A stretch of 64,000 bases of DNA, taken from Polaromonas sp. JS666 (lineage in GTDB: Bacteria; Pseudomonadota; Gammaproteobacteria; Burkholderiales; Burkholderiaceae_C). Shown here one piece after another: positions 19,107-28,453 of the stretch (positions are counted from its first letter, which is position 1; each line of letters starts with the position of its first letter). A program made the translations under genes and the position numbers. Location of the stretch: NCBI RefSeq assembly GCF_900103405.1, contig NZ_FNHX01000003.1, positions 310,001-374,000 on the forward strand. The letters run 5' to 3'. The notes under the pieces are model-generated. The model was not told the DNA's origin. It did no database searches and saw nothing but the letters and a program-made list of their open reading frames with translations.

Positions 19107-22100
19107 ATGCAATCCAACGTCCCGAACTCAACCGCTACCGAGCTCGATCTTGCCGTCAACGATCTAGGCCCTCTCGCATGGGTGCTTGACGAGCTTCGCA
19201 AGTCGCTCGATGGCGCTGCCAAGGCGCTCAAGCGTTTCGTGCGGGATGCCGAAGCTGCTCGCGGCTCCGACCTCGCGGCGGTGGATGCCAGCCAGCTGCG
19301 GATTGCCCGCCAGCAACTGCACCAGGCGGTGGGCGCGCTCGAGATGGTGGGCCTGGCCGGCCCCGCGCTGGTGCTGCGCGCGATGGAAGCGGCGGTGCAG
19401 AAGTTCGTGCAACAGCCCGAGCAATGCAACCAGGAAGCCGCCGGCAAGATCGAACGGGCCAGCTTTGCCCTGACCGAATACCTCGAAGGTGTGCTGGCCG
19501 ACAAGCCGATCTCGGCCGTGTCCCTGTTCCCCCAATACCGCGACGTGCAGGAATTGCTGCGCGCCGACCGCATCCATCCCGCGGACCTCTGGCCTTTCGA
19601 GTGGCGCTGGCTGGAGCCCGAACTGGCGGCCGCCAGCGAGCCGCGCAACTACGACGACAGCGCGCGCGCCGTGCTGGACCAGTCGGTGCTGCAGATCATG
19701 AAGGGCAAGGCGCCGCAAGCCGCCAAAAGCCTCAGAGAACTCAGCCTCGGATTCGCCGCTCGGCAGGCCGACCGCCAGCCCCGCATCTTCTGGAAGATTG
19801 CCGCGGCTTACTTTGAAGCGGTCGCCAACGACTTGCTCGGCTCGGACCTGTACGTCAAACGCGCAGCTTCCCGCGTCCTGATGCAGTACGCCTCGCTGGC
19901 CAAAGGCGACAGCTCCGTTTCCGATCGCCTGGCGCAAGACCTGCTGTTTTTCTGCTCTCAGGCGGTCTCCGCGCGCGCCAGCGACACACCGGTGCTGTCG
20001 GCCGTGCGCTCCGCCTACGGCCTGAACCGCTTCAAGCCTGTCGACTACGAACTCGTCCAGTTCGGGCGGTTCGATCCGGCCCTGCTGGCCCAGGCGCGCA
20101 AGCGCATCACCTCGGCCAAAGAAACCTGGTCGGCGCTGTCCGCCGGCGACGCCAACAAATTCAAGTCGGTCAGCGACCAGTTCAGCCTGGTGACCGATTC
20201 CCTGCTCAAGCTCCATCCGCCCAGCGAGCCGCTGGCGCAGGCCCTGAGCAAGGCAGTCGAGACAGTGGTGCGCTCGGGCCAGGCCCCCGGCATCGAACTG
20301 GCCATGGAAGTGGCCACCTCGGTGCTATACCTGGAAGCCGCGTTCGACGACCTGGATCCCAACGACCCGCAACTGGCGGTGCGCACGGCCAACCTCGCGG
20401 AGCGCCTGGAAGGCGTGCGGGCCGGCGGGCAACCCCAGCCGCTGGAAGGCTGGATGGAAGAGCTATACCGCCGTGTCAGCGACAAGCAGACCATGGGCAG
20501 CGTGGTCGGCGAATTGCGTGTCTCCCTGGGCGAGCTCGAAAAATCGCTGGACGTGTTCTTCCGCAATCCGCAGGACAAGGTGACGCTTCAGGCGGTTCCC
20601 GGGCAGCTGTCGCAGATGCGCGGCGTGTTGTCCGTGCTGGGCCTGGACCAGGCCTCGCACGCGGTGCTGCGCATGCGCGACAGCGTCGAGCAGATGTTGG
20701 TCACCGAAATCGACGAGCAGCAGGCGCGTGCCGCTGGCACGTTTGAGCACCTGGGCAACAACCTGGGCGCCCTGAGCTTTCTGATCGACATGCTGAACTA
20801 CCAGCCCGCGCTGGCGAAGAAGCTGTTTGTCTATGACGACCAGAAGGGCGAGCTCAGGCCGCTCATGGGACGTGTGCAGAATGCGGCGAGCGCCGCTTCG
20901 GCCGTCAGCGTCAGCAGCGACATGCTGTCCCAGGAAGTCATCGCCGTGGTGCAGGATGCCGGCCAGGGCGAAGCCGAGGCCAGCCTCACCATCAAGCTCG
21001 ACACGCTGGCGACCCACGCGGCGCTGGCCGAACAGCCCGCCCTGGCGCAAACCGCCCGCGAGGCTGCTGTGGCCGTATCGGCCAGCGATGCCGACGCCGC
21101 CGCCACCGCGCTCACGACGCTGGCGTTCACCGTGACGCCGGCACCGGCCGCGCCTGAACCGGCGGCCGAATCCGACGACTTTGAAGAAGACGACCTGCGC
21201 GACATCTTCCTGGAGGAAGCGCGCGAAGTGATAGGCAATGGCCGAGAAGCCCTGGCCGCGCTGGCCACCGATCCGGCCGACGTTTCGCAGCTCACCGTGC
21301 TGCGGCGCGCTTTCCACACCCTCAAGGGCAGCTCGCGCATGGTGGGGCTCAACGAGTTCGGTGAAGCCGCCTGGTCGCTGGAGCAGATGCTCAATACCTG
21401 GCTGGCTGACCAGAAGGCCACCACCGACGAGTTCAGGGCCCTGTCCAGCGAGGCCATGAGCGGCTTCGCCGACTGGATCGCCGACATCGCCGCCAACAAG
21501 GACGGCGCCTGGTCCGCATCGGTCTTCCGCGCCAGCGCCGATGCCATGCGCACCGAAGGCCGCTACGTGCCGCTGGTGCTGGGCGCCAAGGCGGCTGCGG
21601 CCGTTCCCGACGCCGCCCCACCGGCCGCCGTCGCCGAGCCAGCAGCGCCCGCCGCCGAGGCCTTCTCCCTGCCTGATTTGGAACTGGACGCCGGTGCGCC
21701 CGAAGCCGCAAGCGTGGCACCCGCCGAGGCGCCGGCAGCCCTCAACGACCTGGACTTTGACCTGGTATTTGGCGACGCTGCCGCGCCGGCCAAGCCCGCC
21801 GAGCCGGTGAGCGAACCCGCGGCCGAGATTGCGGGCATCGATTTTGACAGCCTGTCGGCGATTTCCGGCGATGCCGCTGTTCCGGCGGCCGAGACTGCAC
21901 CGGTGGTCGAGCTGGACAGTGCGGAAGCCATAGAGCTGTCCGACGCCGACTTCGACAAGCATTTCCATGCCGAAGCGGCCGAGCCCGCCAAAGCCGACTT
22001 GGCCGACGATCTGAATTTCGACTTCTCGGCCACGCCGCCGCAAGCCGCCGTGAGCGAACCTGCTCCCAGCCTGCCGCAGGTCGAGGCGCTTGATGCCCTG

Positions 22101-25100
22101 GACCGCGTCGAGGCCACCGACAGCGCGATGTCGGCCGAGGGCGGCGATGAACAGGTCAAGGTCATAGGCGCTTTGCGCATCAGCATCCCGCTCTACAACG
22201 TTTACCTCAACGAGGCCGACGAATGGTCGCGCCGGTTGGTCACGGAAGTGGCCGAATGGTCGCTGGAGCGTAACCAGCCGGTCAGCGATTCCACCGTGGC
22301 CCTGGCGCACTCCCTGGCCGGCAGTTCCGCCACGGTCGGGTTCGACGCCCTTTCCGAGATGGCCCGCGCGCTGGAACAGGCCTTGCAGCAATCCCGCGCG
22401 CATCACCGCAATGGCGCCGCCAAGTACGGCCAGGTGTTTGTGGATGCGGCGGAAGATATTCGCCGGCTGTTGCACCAGTTTGCCGCCGGCTTCCTCAAGG
22501 AGCCGGATGCCGGCGTTCTTGATCGCCTCAAGCAGCTTGATTTCTCCGACTCGGTCCTGCCGCCAGGCACCGATTTTTCTGAGTACGATTTTGAGTCCGA
22601 GTCCGTCCTGCCCCAGGAGCTGGCCGTGGAGCCCGAGCCCATGCCGGAACCCGAGCCCGAACCGGTGGTGATGCAGGCCGTCGAAGAAGCTCCGCTTATC
22701 GAGGTGCCGGCGCCTGCGCCCGCACCGGCGCCAGCGCCCGTGCAGGCCGCACCCGTGCCGCCGCCCCTCGCGTTTGCCGCTCCCCCTGTGGCCGTTGCGC
22801 CGCCGGTGCGCTTGGTCACGCCGGCGCCCGCGGCCCAGAACTTCGAGGACGAAGAGGACGAGGAAATCGACGCCGTCGATGCCATCGACCCCGACCTGTT
22901 CCCGATTTTTGAGGAAGAAGGCGCCGAACTCATGCCCCAGCTGGGCGGCGCCCTGCGGCAGTGGTCCGCCCGGCCCGATAACCAGGGTGCGCGCATGGAA
23001 GTGCTGCGCGCGCTCCACACGCTCAAGGGCAGCGCCCGGCTCGCCGGCGCCCTGCGCCTTGGTGAAATGGCGCACCGGATTGAATCCGAAATCGAGTTCC
23101 TCGGCTCCGACGCCGCGGCCTCGGCGGAGTTCGACGCTCTGATCAACCGTTTTGACGCGATGGAAGCCGCGTTCGAAGCGCTGCGCAACGCCGATGCGGC
23201 GGCGGCCGCCGCGCCTGTGCAGTTGGCTCCCCTTGTCGCTGCGCAGCCTGAGCCCGTTTCCGCGCCGGTGCAAGCCGCCGCAAAGCCCGACGCTCCCGAG
23301 GCCGCCGCGGAAAGCCCCGCTCCTGCCGCGGGCGGTTCCCGCAAGCTCTCCGTGCCGGCGCCGCAGGCCATGGCCATGCAGCCCTTGCGGCAAGCGGCCA
23401 ACGCCTCGATACGCGTGCGTTCCCAGCTGCTGGACCGCATGGTCAACCAGGCTGGTGAGGTCATGATCACGCGCTCGCGCCTGGAGGCCGAGCTCAGCCA
23501 GCTGCGCGGTTCGCTTAACGACATGAGCGGTAACTTGAACCGCTTGCGCCAGCAGCTGCGCGACATCGAACTGCAAGCCGAAACCCAGATGCAGTCGCGC
23601 CTGGCGCAGGCCAAAGAGGCTCAGGCCGGGTTCGACCCGCTCGAGTTCGACCGTTTCACGCGCGTGCAGGAATTGACCCGCATGATGGCCGAATCCGTGA
23701 ACGACGTGGCGACCGTGCAGCGCACCTTGCAGCGCACGGTGGAAGCCACCGAGGACGACTTGATCGCCCAGGCCCGCCAGACCCGCGAACTGCAGCGCGA
23801 CCTGCTGCGCACGCGCATGGTGGAGTTTGAAGGCATCTCCGAGCGCCTGTACCGCGTGGTGCGCCAGGCCTCCAAGGAAACCGGCAAGCAGGTGAAGCTG
23901 GACCTGCTGGGCGGCACCATCGAGATGGACCGCGGCATGCTGGACCGCATGACCCCCGCCTTCGAACACCTGCTGCGCAACTGCGTGGCCCACGGCATTG
24001 AAAGCACCGAGGTTCGCACCAACGCAGGCAAGGACCCGGTCGGCGTGATCACCGTCCACCTGCGCCAGGAAGGCAATGACGTGTCGGTCGATTTCAGCGA
24101 TGATGGCGCCGGCCTGAACCTGCACCGCATCCGCGAAAAAGCCGTCAGCCTCGGCATGATCGCGCCGGACCAGGCCATTGAAGACAGCGACGCCGCCAAC
24201 CTGATTTTTATGCCCGGTTTCTCCACCGCGGCGCAGGTGACCGAACTGGCCGGCCGAGGCATCGGCATGGACGTGGTCCGCTCCGAGGTCAACTCGCTGG
24301 GCGGCCGGATTGAAACCTCCACGGTGGCCGGTAAAGGCACCCACTTCAAGCTGGTGTTGCCGCTGACCACGGCCGTGACGCAGGTGGTGATGATTCGCGC
24401 CGGCAACCTCTCGGTGGGCGTGCCCGCCAACGTGGTGGAAACCGTGCGCCGCGCCTCCGCCAAGGAGCTGCAGCAGGCCTACAACACCGGTACGTTGGAG
24501 ATCGCCGGCGAAACCATGCCTTTCTTCTGGTCGGGCGCCCTGCTGCAGGCTTCGCAGCACAGCGGTGAAGTCCAGGGCAAGACCACGCCTGTCGTGGTGT
24601 TCCGAAGCGCCGCGCAGCGCATTGCGCTGCACGTCGATGAAGTTCTGGGCAACCAGGAAGTTGTGGTGAAGAACCTCGGGCCGCAGCTGTCGCGCCTGCC
24701 CGGCCTGGCCGGCATGTCCGTGCTGGCTTCCGGCGCGGTGGTGCTGATCTACAACCCGGTGGCGCTGGCCTCGGTGTATGGCCAGCAGGCCCGCGCCTGG
24801 AGCACCGACCGCGCCGAGCCGCACATGCTCGAAGGATCGGGCGCCATGGCGGCAAGCGCCGCCACGGGCACAGCTACCGGCAGCGTCGTGAAAGCGCCGG
24901 CCCTCCCTGCCGCGCCTCAGATCCCGCTGATCCTGGTGGTCGACGACTCCATCACGGTTCGCCGCGTCACGCAGCGCCTGCTGCAGCGTGAAGGTTACCG
25001 CGTCACCCTGGCGGCCGACGGCCTGCAAGCGCTTGAACGCCTGCAGGAAGAGCGGCCGGCGGTGGTGCTGTCGGACATCGAAATGCCGCGCATGGACGGC

Positions 25101-25304
25101 TTCGACCTGGCGCGCAACATCCGCGGCGATGTGCGCCTGAACAACCTGCCCATCATCATGATCACGTCGCGCATCGCTGAAAAGCATCGCGAACACGCCA
25201 AGGAACTCGGCGTCGACCACTACCTGGGCAAGCCGTTCTCGGAAGAAGAGCTGATGAGCCTGGTGCGGCACTACTGCGCCGCCGAGACGGCAATCTCCGC
25301 CTGA
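19107..25304 (+). CDS. pilL: Hybrid chemosensory kinase PilL/ChpA with multiple Hpt domains
   Basis: A 2065-residue CheA-type hybrid kinase, the hub of the Pil-Chp system. An N-terminal region of about 690 residues without a clear phospho-His is followed by three Hpt domains: FHTLKGSSRMVG with His737, AHSLAGSSATVG with His1068, and LHTLKGSARLAG with His1304. Long Ala/Pro/Glu-rich linkers separate them. Then come the CheA dimerisation helices, the ATPase domain (HLLRNCVAHGIES near 1621, DDGAGL near 1665, GRGIGMDVV near 1716), a CheW-like domain (about 1755-1895) and a C-terminal receiver with phospho-acceptor Asp1990 (LSDIEMPRMDG). P. aeruginosa ChpA is larger, with eight phosphotransfer-type domains. 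No strong ribosome site precedes the ATG. Confidence 0.94.
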   Translation: MQSNVPNSTATELDLAVNDLGPLAWVLDELRKSLDGAAKALKRFVRDAEAARGSDLAAVDASQLRIARQQLHQAVGALEMVGLAGPALVLRAMEAAVQKFVQQPEQCNQEAAGKIERASFALTEYLEGVLADKPISAVSLFPQYRDVQELLRADRIHPADLWPFEWRWLEPELAAASEPRNYDDSARAVLDQSVLQIMKGKAPQAAKSLRELSLGFAARQADRQPRIFWKIAAAYFEAVANDLLGSDLYVKRAASRVLMQYASLAKGDSSVSDRLAQDLLFFCSQAVSARASDTPVLSAVRSAYGLNRFKPVDYELVQFGRFDPALLAQARKRITSAKETWSALSAGDANKFKSVSDQFSLVTDSLLKLHPPSEPLAQALSKAVETVVRSGQAPGIELAMEVATSVLYLEAAFDDLDPNDPQLAVRTANLAERLEGVRAGGQPQPLEGWMEELYRRVSDKQTMGSVVGELRVSLGELEKSLDVFFRNPQDKVTLQAVPGQLSQMRGVLSVLGLDQASHAVLRMRDSVEQMLVTEIDEQQARAAGTFEHLGNNLGALSFLIDMLNYQPALAKKLFVYDDQKGELRPLMGRVQNAASAASAVSVSSDMLSQEVIAVVQDAGQGEAEASLTIKLDTLATHAALAEQPALAQTAREAAVAVSASDADAAATALTTLAFTVTPAPAAPEPAAESDDFEEDDLRDIFLEEAREVIGNGREALAALATDPADVSQLTVLRRAFHTLKGSSRMVGLNEFGEAAWSLEQMLNTWLADQKATTDEFRALSSEAMSGFADWIADIAANKDGAWSASVFRASADAMRTEGRYVPLVLGAKAAAAVPDAAPPAAVAEPAAPAAEAFSLPDLELDAGAPEAASVAPAEAPAALNDLDFDLVFGDAAAPAKPAEPVSEPAAEIAGIDFDSLSAISGDAAVPAAETAPVVELDSAEAIELSDADFDKHFHAEAAEPAKADLADDLNFDFSATPPQAAVSEPAPSLPQVEALDALDRVEATDSAMSAEGGDEQVKVIGALRISIPLYNVYLNEADEWSRRLVTEVAEWSLERNQPVSDSTVALAHSLAGSSATVGFDALSEMARALEQALQQSRAHHRNGAAKYGQVFVDAAEDIRRLLHQFAAGFLKEPDAGVLDRLKQLDFSDSVLPPGTDFSEYDFESESVLPQELAVEPEPMPEPEPEPVVMQAVEEAPLIEVPAPAPAPAPAPVQAAPVPPPLAFAAPPVAVAPPVRLVTPAPAAQNFEDEEDEEIDAVDAIDPDLFPIFEEEGAELMPQLGGALRQWSARPDNQGARMEVLRALHTLKGSARLAGALRLGEMAHRIESEIEFLGSDAAASAEFDALINRFDAMEAAFEALRNADAAAAAAPVQLAPLVAAQPEPVSAPVQAAAKPDAPEAAAESPAPAAGGSRKLSVPAPQAMAMQPLRQAANASIRVRSQLLDRMVNQAGEVMITRSRLEAELSQLRGSLNDMSGNLNRLRQQLRDIELQAETQMQSRLAQAKEAQAGFDPLEFDRFTRVQELTRMMAESVNDVATVQRTLQRTVEATEDDLIAQARQTRELQRDLLRTRMVEFEGISERLYRVVRQASKETGKQVKLDLLGGTIEMDRGMLDRMTPAFEHLLRNCVAHGIESTEVRTNAGKDPVGVITVHLRQEGNDVSVDFSDDGAGLNLHRIREKAVSLGMIAPDQAIEDSDAANLIFMPGFSTAAQVTELAGRGIGMDVVRSEVNSLGGRIETSTVAGKGTHFKLVLPLTTAVTQVVMIRAGNLSVGVPANVVETVRRASAKELQQAYNTGTLEIAGETMPFFWSGALLQASQHSGEVQGKTTPVVVFRSAAQRIALHVDEVLGNQEVVVKNLGPQLSRLPGLAGMSVLASGAVVLIYNPVALASVYGQQARAWSTDRAEPHMLEGSGAMAASAATGTATGSVVKAPALPAAPQIPLILVVDDSITVRRVTQRLLQREGYRVTLAADGLQALERLQEERPAVVLSDIEMPRMDGFDLARNIRGDVRLNNLPIIMITSRIAEKHREHAKELGVDHYLGKPFSEEELMSLVRHYCAAETAISA

Positions 25305-25311
25305 CCTTGCA

Positions 25312-25350
25312 GCCGCTCTCCGCGCGGGAGCGGCCGCTTCAGGCTTTTTT
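25312..25350 (+). terminator. Terminator after the pil-chp operon
   Basis: A ten-pair stem (GCCGCTCTCC, 25312-25321, with GGGAGCGGC ending at 25334, one G-T pair) closes over a three-base loop just after the pilL stop. Six T residues lie at 25345-25350, ten bases beyond the stem, so the T-tract is not ideally placed. The structure sits between convergent pilL and phrB. Confidence 0.5.
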
Positions 25351-26811
25351 CACCACCGCATAGCGCTGCAGCGTCAGCGCCCGGGCCTCGTCGTGCTGCA
25401 CGATGGGCCGCGGATAGTCCTTGCCCATGACCACACCAGCGGCCGCCAGTTCCAGCGGCGTGGCCAGCCAGGGGCTGTGGATGGCCGCAGCGGGCAGCCT
25501 GGCCAGCGCCGGCACATAGCGGCGGATGAAGCTGCCGTCGGCATCGAATTTTTCGCTCTGGCTGACCGGGTTGAAGATACGGAAATAGGGCTGCGCGTCG
25601 CAGCCCGTGCTGGCCGCCCACTGCCAGCCGCCGTTGTTGGCCGAGAGGTCGAAATCATTGAGCTTCTCGGCGAAATAGCGCTCGCCCCGGCGCCAGTCGA
25701 TGCCCAGGTCTTTCACCAGAAAACTCGCCGTCACCATGCGCAGGCGGTTGTGCATATAGCCGGTCTGGTTGAGTTGCGCCATCGCGGCGTCGACCAGCGG
25801 GTAGCCGGTACGGCCCTCGCACCAGGCCAGGAACAGCGCGTCGGCACCGGCACCGCTTTCCCAGGTGATCGCGTCGTATTCGGGCTTGAACGCGCCGTGC
25901 ACCGCATGCGGGAAATTGCTGAGGATCTGCGCATAAAAATCCCGCCAGATCAATTCGCTGAGCCAGGTCGCGGCGCCTTCGCCGTCCCTGTGTTCGGGGC
26001 TCAGGGCCGCTGCGGCCATCTGCCGAATGGACAGCGTGCCGAAGCGCAGGTGCACGCCCAGGTAGCTCGGCCCCTTGACGGCCGGGAAGTCGCGCGCCGT
26101 TTTGTACTGGTCCATGCGAGGCAGGAAATCCTCAAACAGCCTGTCTGCGCCCTCGCTGCCGGTCGGTATCCTGAGCGCCGCCAAGTTGGTCTTCTCAAAT
26201 CCAAGTTCGGCCAGGGAAGGGACGGCGCGCCCTTCGCCAGGCATGGCGGCCAGTGCCGCTGCGTAAGGATCTATGGGATAGGCCTTGAGGTAAAAATCGT
26301 CCACCTTCTTGAGCCAGGCATTTTTGTAGGGCGTGAACACGGTGTAGGGCTTGCCCGCCAGCGTCAACACTTCTTGGCGCTCAAAGATGACATGGTCCTT
26401 GAAGCTGTGAAAGGACACGCCCCGGCTTTCCAGCGCAGCCTGCACCGCGGTATCGCGCGCCAGGGCCTGAGGTTCGTCATCATGGTTGGCAAAAACTGCA
26501 TCGACCGCCCATTCGGCGGCCAGCCGCGGCACGGCCTCGCCAGCATGCCCATGCACCACGATGAGGCCCGCTTGCGCGGTGCCGTGTGCCGTACCCAGCC
26601 GCCGCAGCTGGCCGTCCAGGCTCAGCACGGAGCCGTGTATGAACTCCACGCGGCGGTCGGCGCGGGGCAGGGCGTCCAGGATGTCCCGGTCAAATACGAA
26701 GACGCAAAACACCTGCTTACAAGCTTTCAGCGCGTGGTGCAGCGCGGCGTTGTCCTGGACCCGCAGGTCGCGCCTGAACCACATCAGGCCGGCGCGGTAT
26801 TTCTTTTGCAT
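25339..26811 (-). CDS. phrB: Deoxyribodipyrimidine photolyase
   Basis: Light-driven repair enzyme for cyclobutane pyrimidine dimers, 490 residues from the ATG at 26811 (MQKKYRAGLMWFRRDLRVQD). The N-terminal antenna-binding Rossmann domain is followed by the FAD-binding helical domain with TYLGVHLRFG-like SYLGVHLRFGTLSIRQ, ELIWRDFYAQIL, CEGRTGYPLVDAAMAQL and MHNRLRMVTASFLVKDL, then LNDFDLSANNGGWQWAASTG and the C-terminal PQPYFRIFNP-like AQPYFRIFNPVSQ. It looks like a class I CPD photolyase. A longer open frame runs upstream but overlaps the divergent yqgE gene and shows no family similarity. Confidence 0.96.
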   Translation of the reverse strand: MQKKYRAGLMWFRRDLRVQDNAALHHALKACKQVFCVFVFDRDILDALPRADRRVEFIHGSVLSLDGQLRRLGTAHGTAQAGLIVVHGHAGEAVPRLAAEWAVDAVFANHDDEPQALARDTAVQAALESRGVSFHSFKDHVIFERQEVLTLAGKPYTVFTPYKNAWLKKVDDFYLKAYPIDPYAAALAAMPGEGRAVPSLAELGFEKTNLAALRIPTGSEGADRLFEDFLPRMDQYKTARDFPAVKGPSYLGVHLRFGTLSIRQMAAAALSPEHRDGEGAATWLSELIWRDFYAQILSNFPHAVHGAFKPEYDAITWESGAGADALFLAWCEGRTGYPLVDAAMAQLNQTGYMHNRLRMVTASFLVKDLGIDWRRGERYFAEKLNDFDLSANNGGWQWAASTGCDAQPYFRIFNPVSQSEKFDADGSFIRRYVPALARLPAAAIHSPWLATPLELAAAGVVMGKDYPRPIVQHDEARALTLQRYAVVKKA

Positions 26812-26877
26812 CCCGGGATGGTAGCGAAAGCGCCCCCAGGCTGCCGCCGCGGCCTTCCATGCGCGTAAAATCCGTGA

Positions 26878-27465
26878 ATGGCCACGGATTCCGCATCGAT
26901 CAACCTCACGCACCACTTCCTCATCGCCATGCCGGGGATGGACGACGAAGCGTTTGCCAAGAGCGTGGTTTACATGTGCGAACACAGCGACCGCGGCGCG
27001 CTGGGGCTGGTCATCAACAAGCCCAGCGACATCAACCTCAAAAATCTGTTCGACAAGGTCGAGTTGCCGCTGCGTCGCGACGACCTCACGCAGGCCCCGG
27101 TATTCCAGGGCGGCCCGGTCCAGACCGAGCGCGGTTTTGTGCTCCACGAATCCATGATGCCCGGCAATGAATCGGTCTATGCCTCGACCATGACGATTCC
27201 CGGCGGCCTTGAAATGACCACTTCCAAGGACGTGCTGGAAGCACTGTCCACGGGTGCCGGCCCGCGCCGGGTGTTTGTCTCGCTCGGTTATTCGGCCTGG
27301 GGCGAAGGCCAGCTCGAATCCGAGATTTCTGACAACAGCTGGCTCACCGTCGCCGCCGACGTCGGCGTGATCTTCGACACGCCGGTTGAGCAGCGCTACG
27401 ACAAGGCGCTGATGCTGCTGGGCCTGCAGAGCTGGATGCTCTCTCCCGAGGCCGGCCACGCATGA
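26878..27465 (+). CDS. yqgE: YqgE/AlgH family protein
   Basis: A 195-residue member of the YqgE/AlgH (DUF179) family. It begins with NLTHHFLIAMPGMDDEAFAK and VVYMCEHSDRGALGLVINKP, followed by VFQGGPVQTERGFVLHE and FVSLGYSAWGEGQLESEIS, all family hallmarks. The biochemical role is not established; algH mutants in Pseudomonas show altered alginate expression. It overlaps ruvX by four bases, a conserved pairing in proteobacteria. Its start lies 67 bases from the divergent photolyase. Confidence 0.95.
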   Translation: MATDSASINLTHHFLIAMPGMDDEAFAKSVVYMCEHSDRGALGLVINKPSDINLKNLFDKVELPLRRDDLTQAPVFQGGPVQTERGFVLHESMMPGNESVYASTMTIPGGLEMTTSKDVLEALSTGAGPRRVFVSLGYSAWGEGQLESEISDNSWLTVAADVGVIFDTPVEQRYDKALMLLGLQSWMLSPEAGHA

Positions 27466-27884
27466 GCCTGGCGGCCATGCCTTCCCTTCCGGCCACTGGC
27501 CTTCACACCTTTCTGGCTTTCGACTTCGGTCTCAAGCGCACCGGCGTGGCGACCGGCAATGTGCTCACGCGCACCGCATCGCCGCAGGCCACCATCGCGG
27601 CCGAGGGCGGCGATGCCCGCCTCAAGGCCGTCGAGGCGCGCATCAAGGAATGGCAGCCCGACGCACTGGTGGTCGGCATTCCCTTTCATCCCGATGGTGC
27701 CAGCCATGAAAATACCGTGCGGGCGCAGAAATTCGCCCGCCAGCTTCGCGGCCGCTTCGGCCTGCAGGTCTTCGAGGTCGATGAACGTTACAGCACCACC
27801 GAGGCCCTGGCCGGCGGCGCGCTTGACGCCGACGCGGCCTCGGCCTGCATCATCCTCGAGCAATTTTTAAGGAGTCTTCCATGA
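27462..27884 (+). CDS. ruvX: Pre-16S rRNA nuclease RuvX/YqgF
   Basis: A 140-residue RNase H-fold protein, essential in E. coli and implicated in 5'-end maturation of 16S rRNA. The catalytic Asp strand is FLAFDFGLKRTGVATGN. The second motif VVGIPFHPDGASHENTVRA contains the family VGxPxxxDG pattern, and the last acidic site is in FEVDERYSTTEA. The first ten residues are an unconserved extension. It overlaps yqgE before it and pyrR after it (four bases each). Confidence 0.94.
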   Translation: MSLAAMPSLPATGLHTFLAFDFGLKRTGVATGNVLTRTASPQATIAAEGGDARLKAVEARIKEWQPDALVVGIPFHPDGASHENTVRAQKFARQLRGRFGLQVFEVDERYSTTEALAGGALDADAASACIILEQFLRSLP

Positions 27885-28393
27885 GCAGCCTGACATTGGA
27901 CGCCGAGGCGCTGTACAGCGACCTGCTGCGCGGCATGCGCCAGCAGCTGGCATCCTATCCCCAGCCGCCCATGCTGGTCGGCGTGGCCTCGGGCGGCGCC
28001 TGGCTGGCGCAGCGCCTGCAAAAAGACCTGGGCCTGGCCGGCGAGGCCGGCATCCTGTCGTCCTCCATGCACCGCGACGATTTTTCGCAGCGCGGCCTGG
28101 CCTCCAGCGGGCAGACCTTGTTGCCCTTCGACGTCAACGGCGCCCACCTGATCGTGGTCGACGACGTGCTCTACACGGGCCGAACCATCAGGGCGGTGCT
28201 CAACGAACTGTTCGACTACGGCCGCCCCGCCAGCGTCAAGCTGGTGGTGCTGGTGGACCGCGGCGGGCGCGAGCTGCCGGTGCAGCCCGACCTCGCGGTG
28301 GCGCGGGTGGCACTGCCGGCCTCGCAGTCGCTGGAACTGGCGCGCGCCGAGGACGGCAAGTTCAGCTTCCAGGTGCAGGACCACCAGGCCTAG
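27881..28393 (+). CDS. pyrR: Pyrimidine operon regulator/phosphoribosyltransferase PyrR
   Basis: A 170-residue type I phosphoribosyltransferase. The PRPP-binding loop is HLIVVDDVLYTGRTIRAVL, preceded by VGVASGGAWLAQRLQ and followed by KLVVLVDRGGRELPVQPD, characteristic of PyrR. In Gram-positives PyrR binds pyr mRNA for attenuation and has uracil phosphoribosyltransferase activity; in proteobacteria its regulatory role is unproven. It overlaps ruvX and lies 60 bases before pyrB. I see no PyrR binding-loop structure in the leader before pyrB. Confidence 0.93.
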   Translation: MSSLTLDAEALYSDLLRGMRQQLASYPQPPMLVGVASGGAWLAQRLQKDLGLAGEAGILSSSMHRDDFSQRGLASSGQTLLPFDVNGAHLIVVDDVLYTGRTIRAVLNELFDYGRPASVKLVVLVDRGGRELPVQPDLAVARVALPASQSLELARAEDGKFSFQVQDHQA

Positions 28394-28453
28394 TCCCATT
28401 AAAAAGCCATCCAAAAATACGAGACCCATAAGAGAACAAGAGGAGTCCACACC

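Noticed and set aside
20463..25271. A 1602-codon open frame on the minus strand opposite pilL
   Set aside because: It is antisense to an unmistakable CheA-type gene, has a His/Gly/Ala/Val-rich composition with no domain signature, and long antisense frames are expected in GC-rich DNA.
26812..27459. The 216-codon upstream extension of the photolyase frame
   Set aside because: It covers the divergent yqgE gene and lacks similarity to photolyases; the family N terminus begins at 26811.
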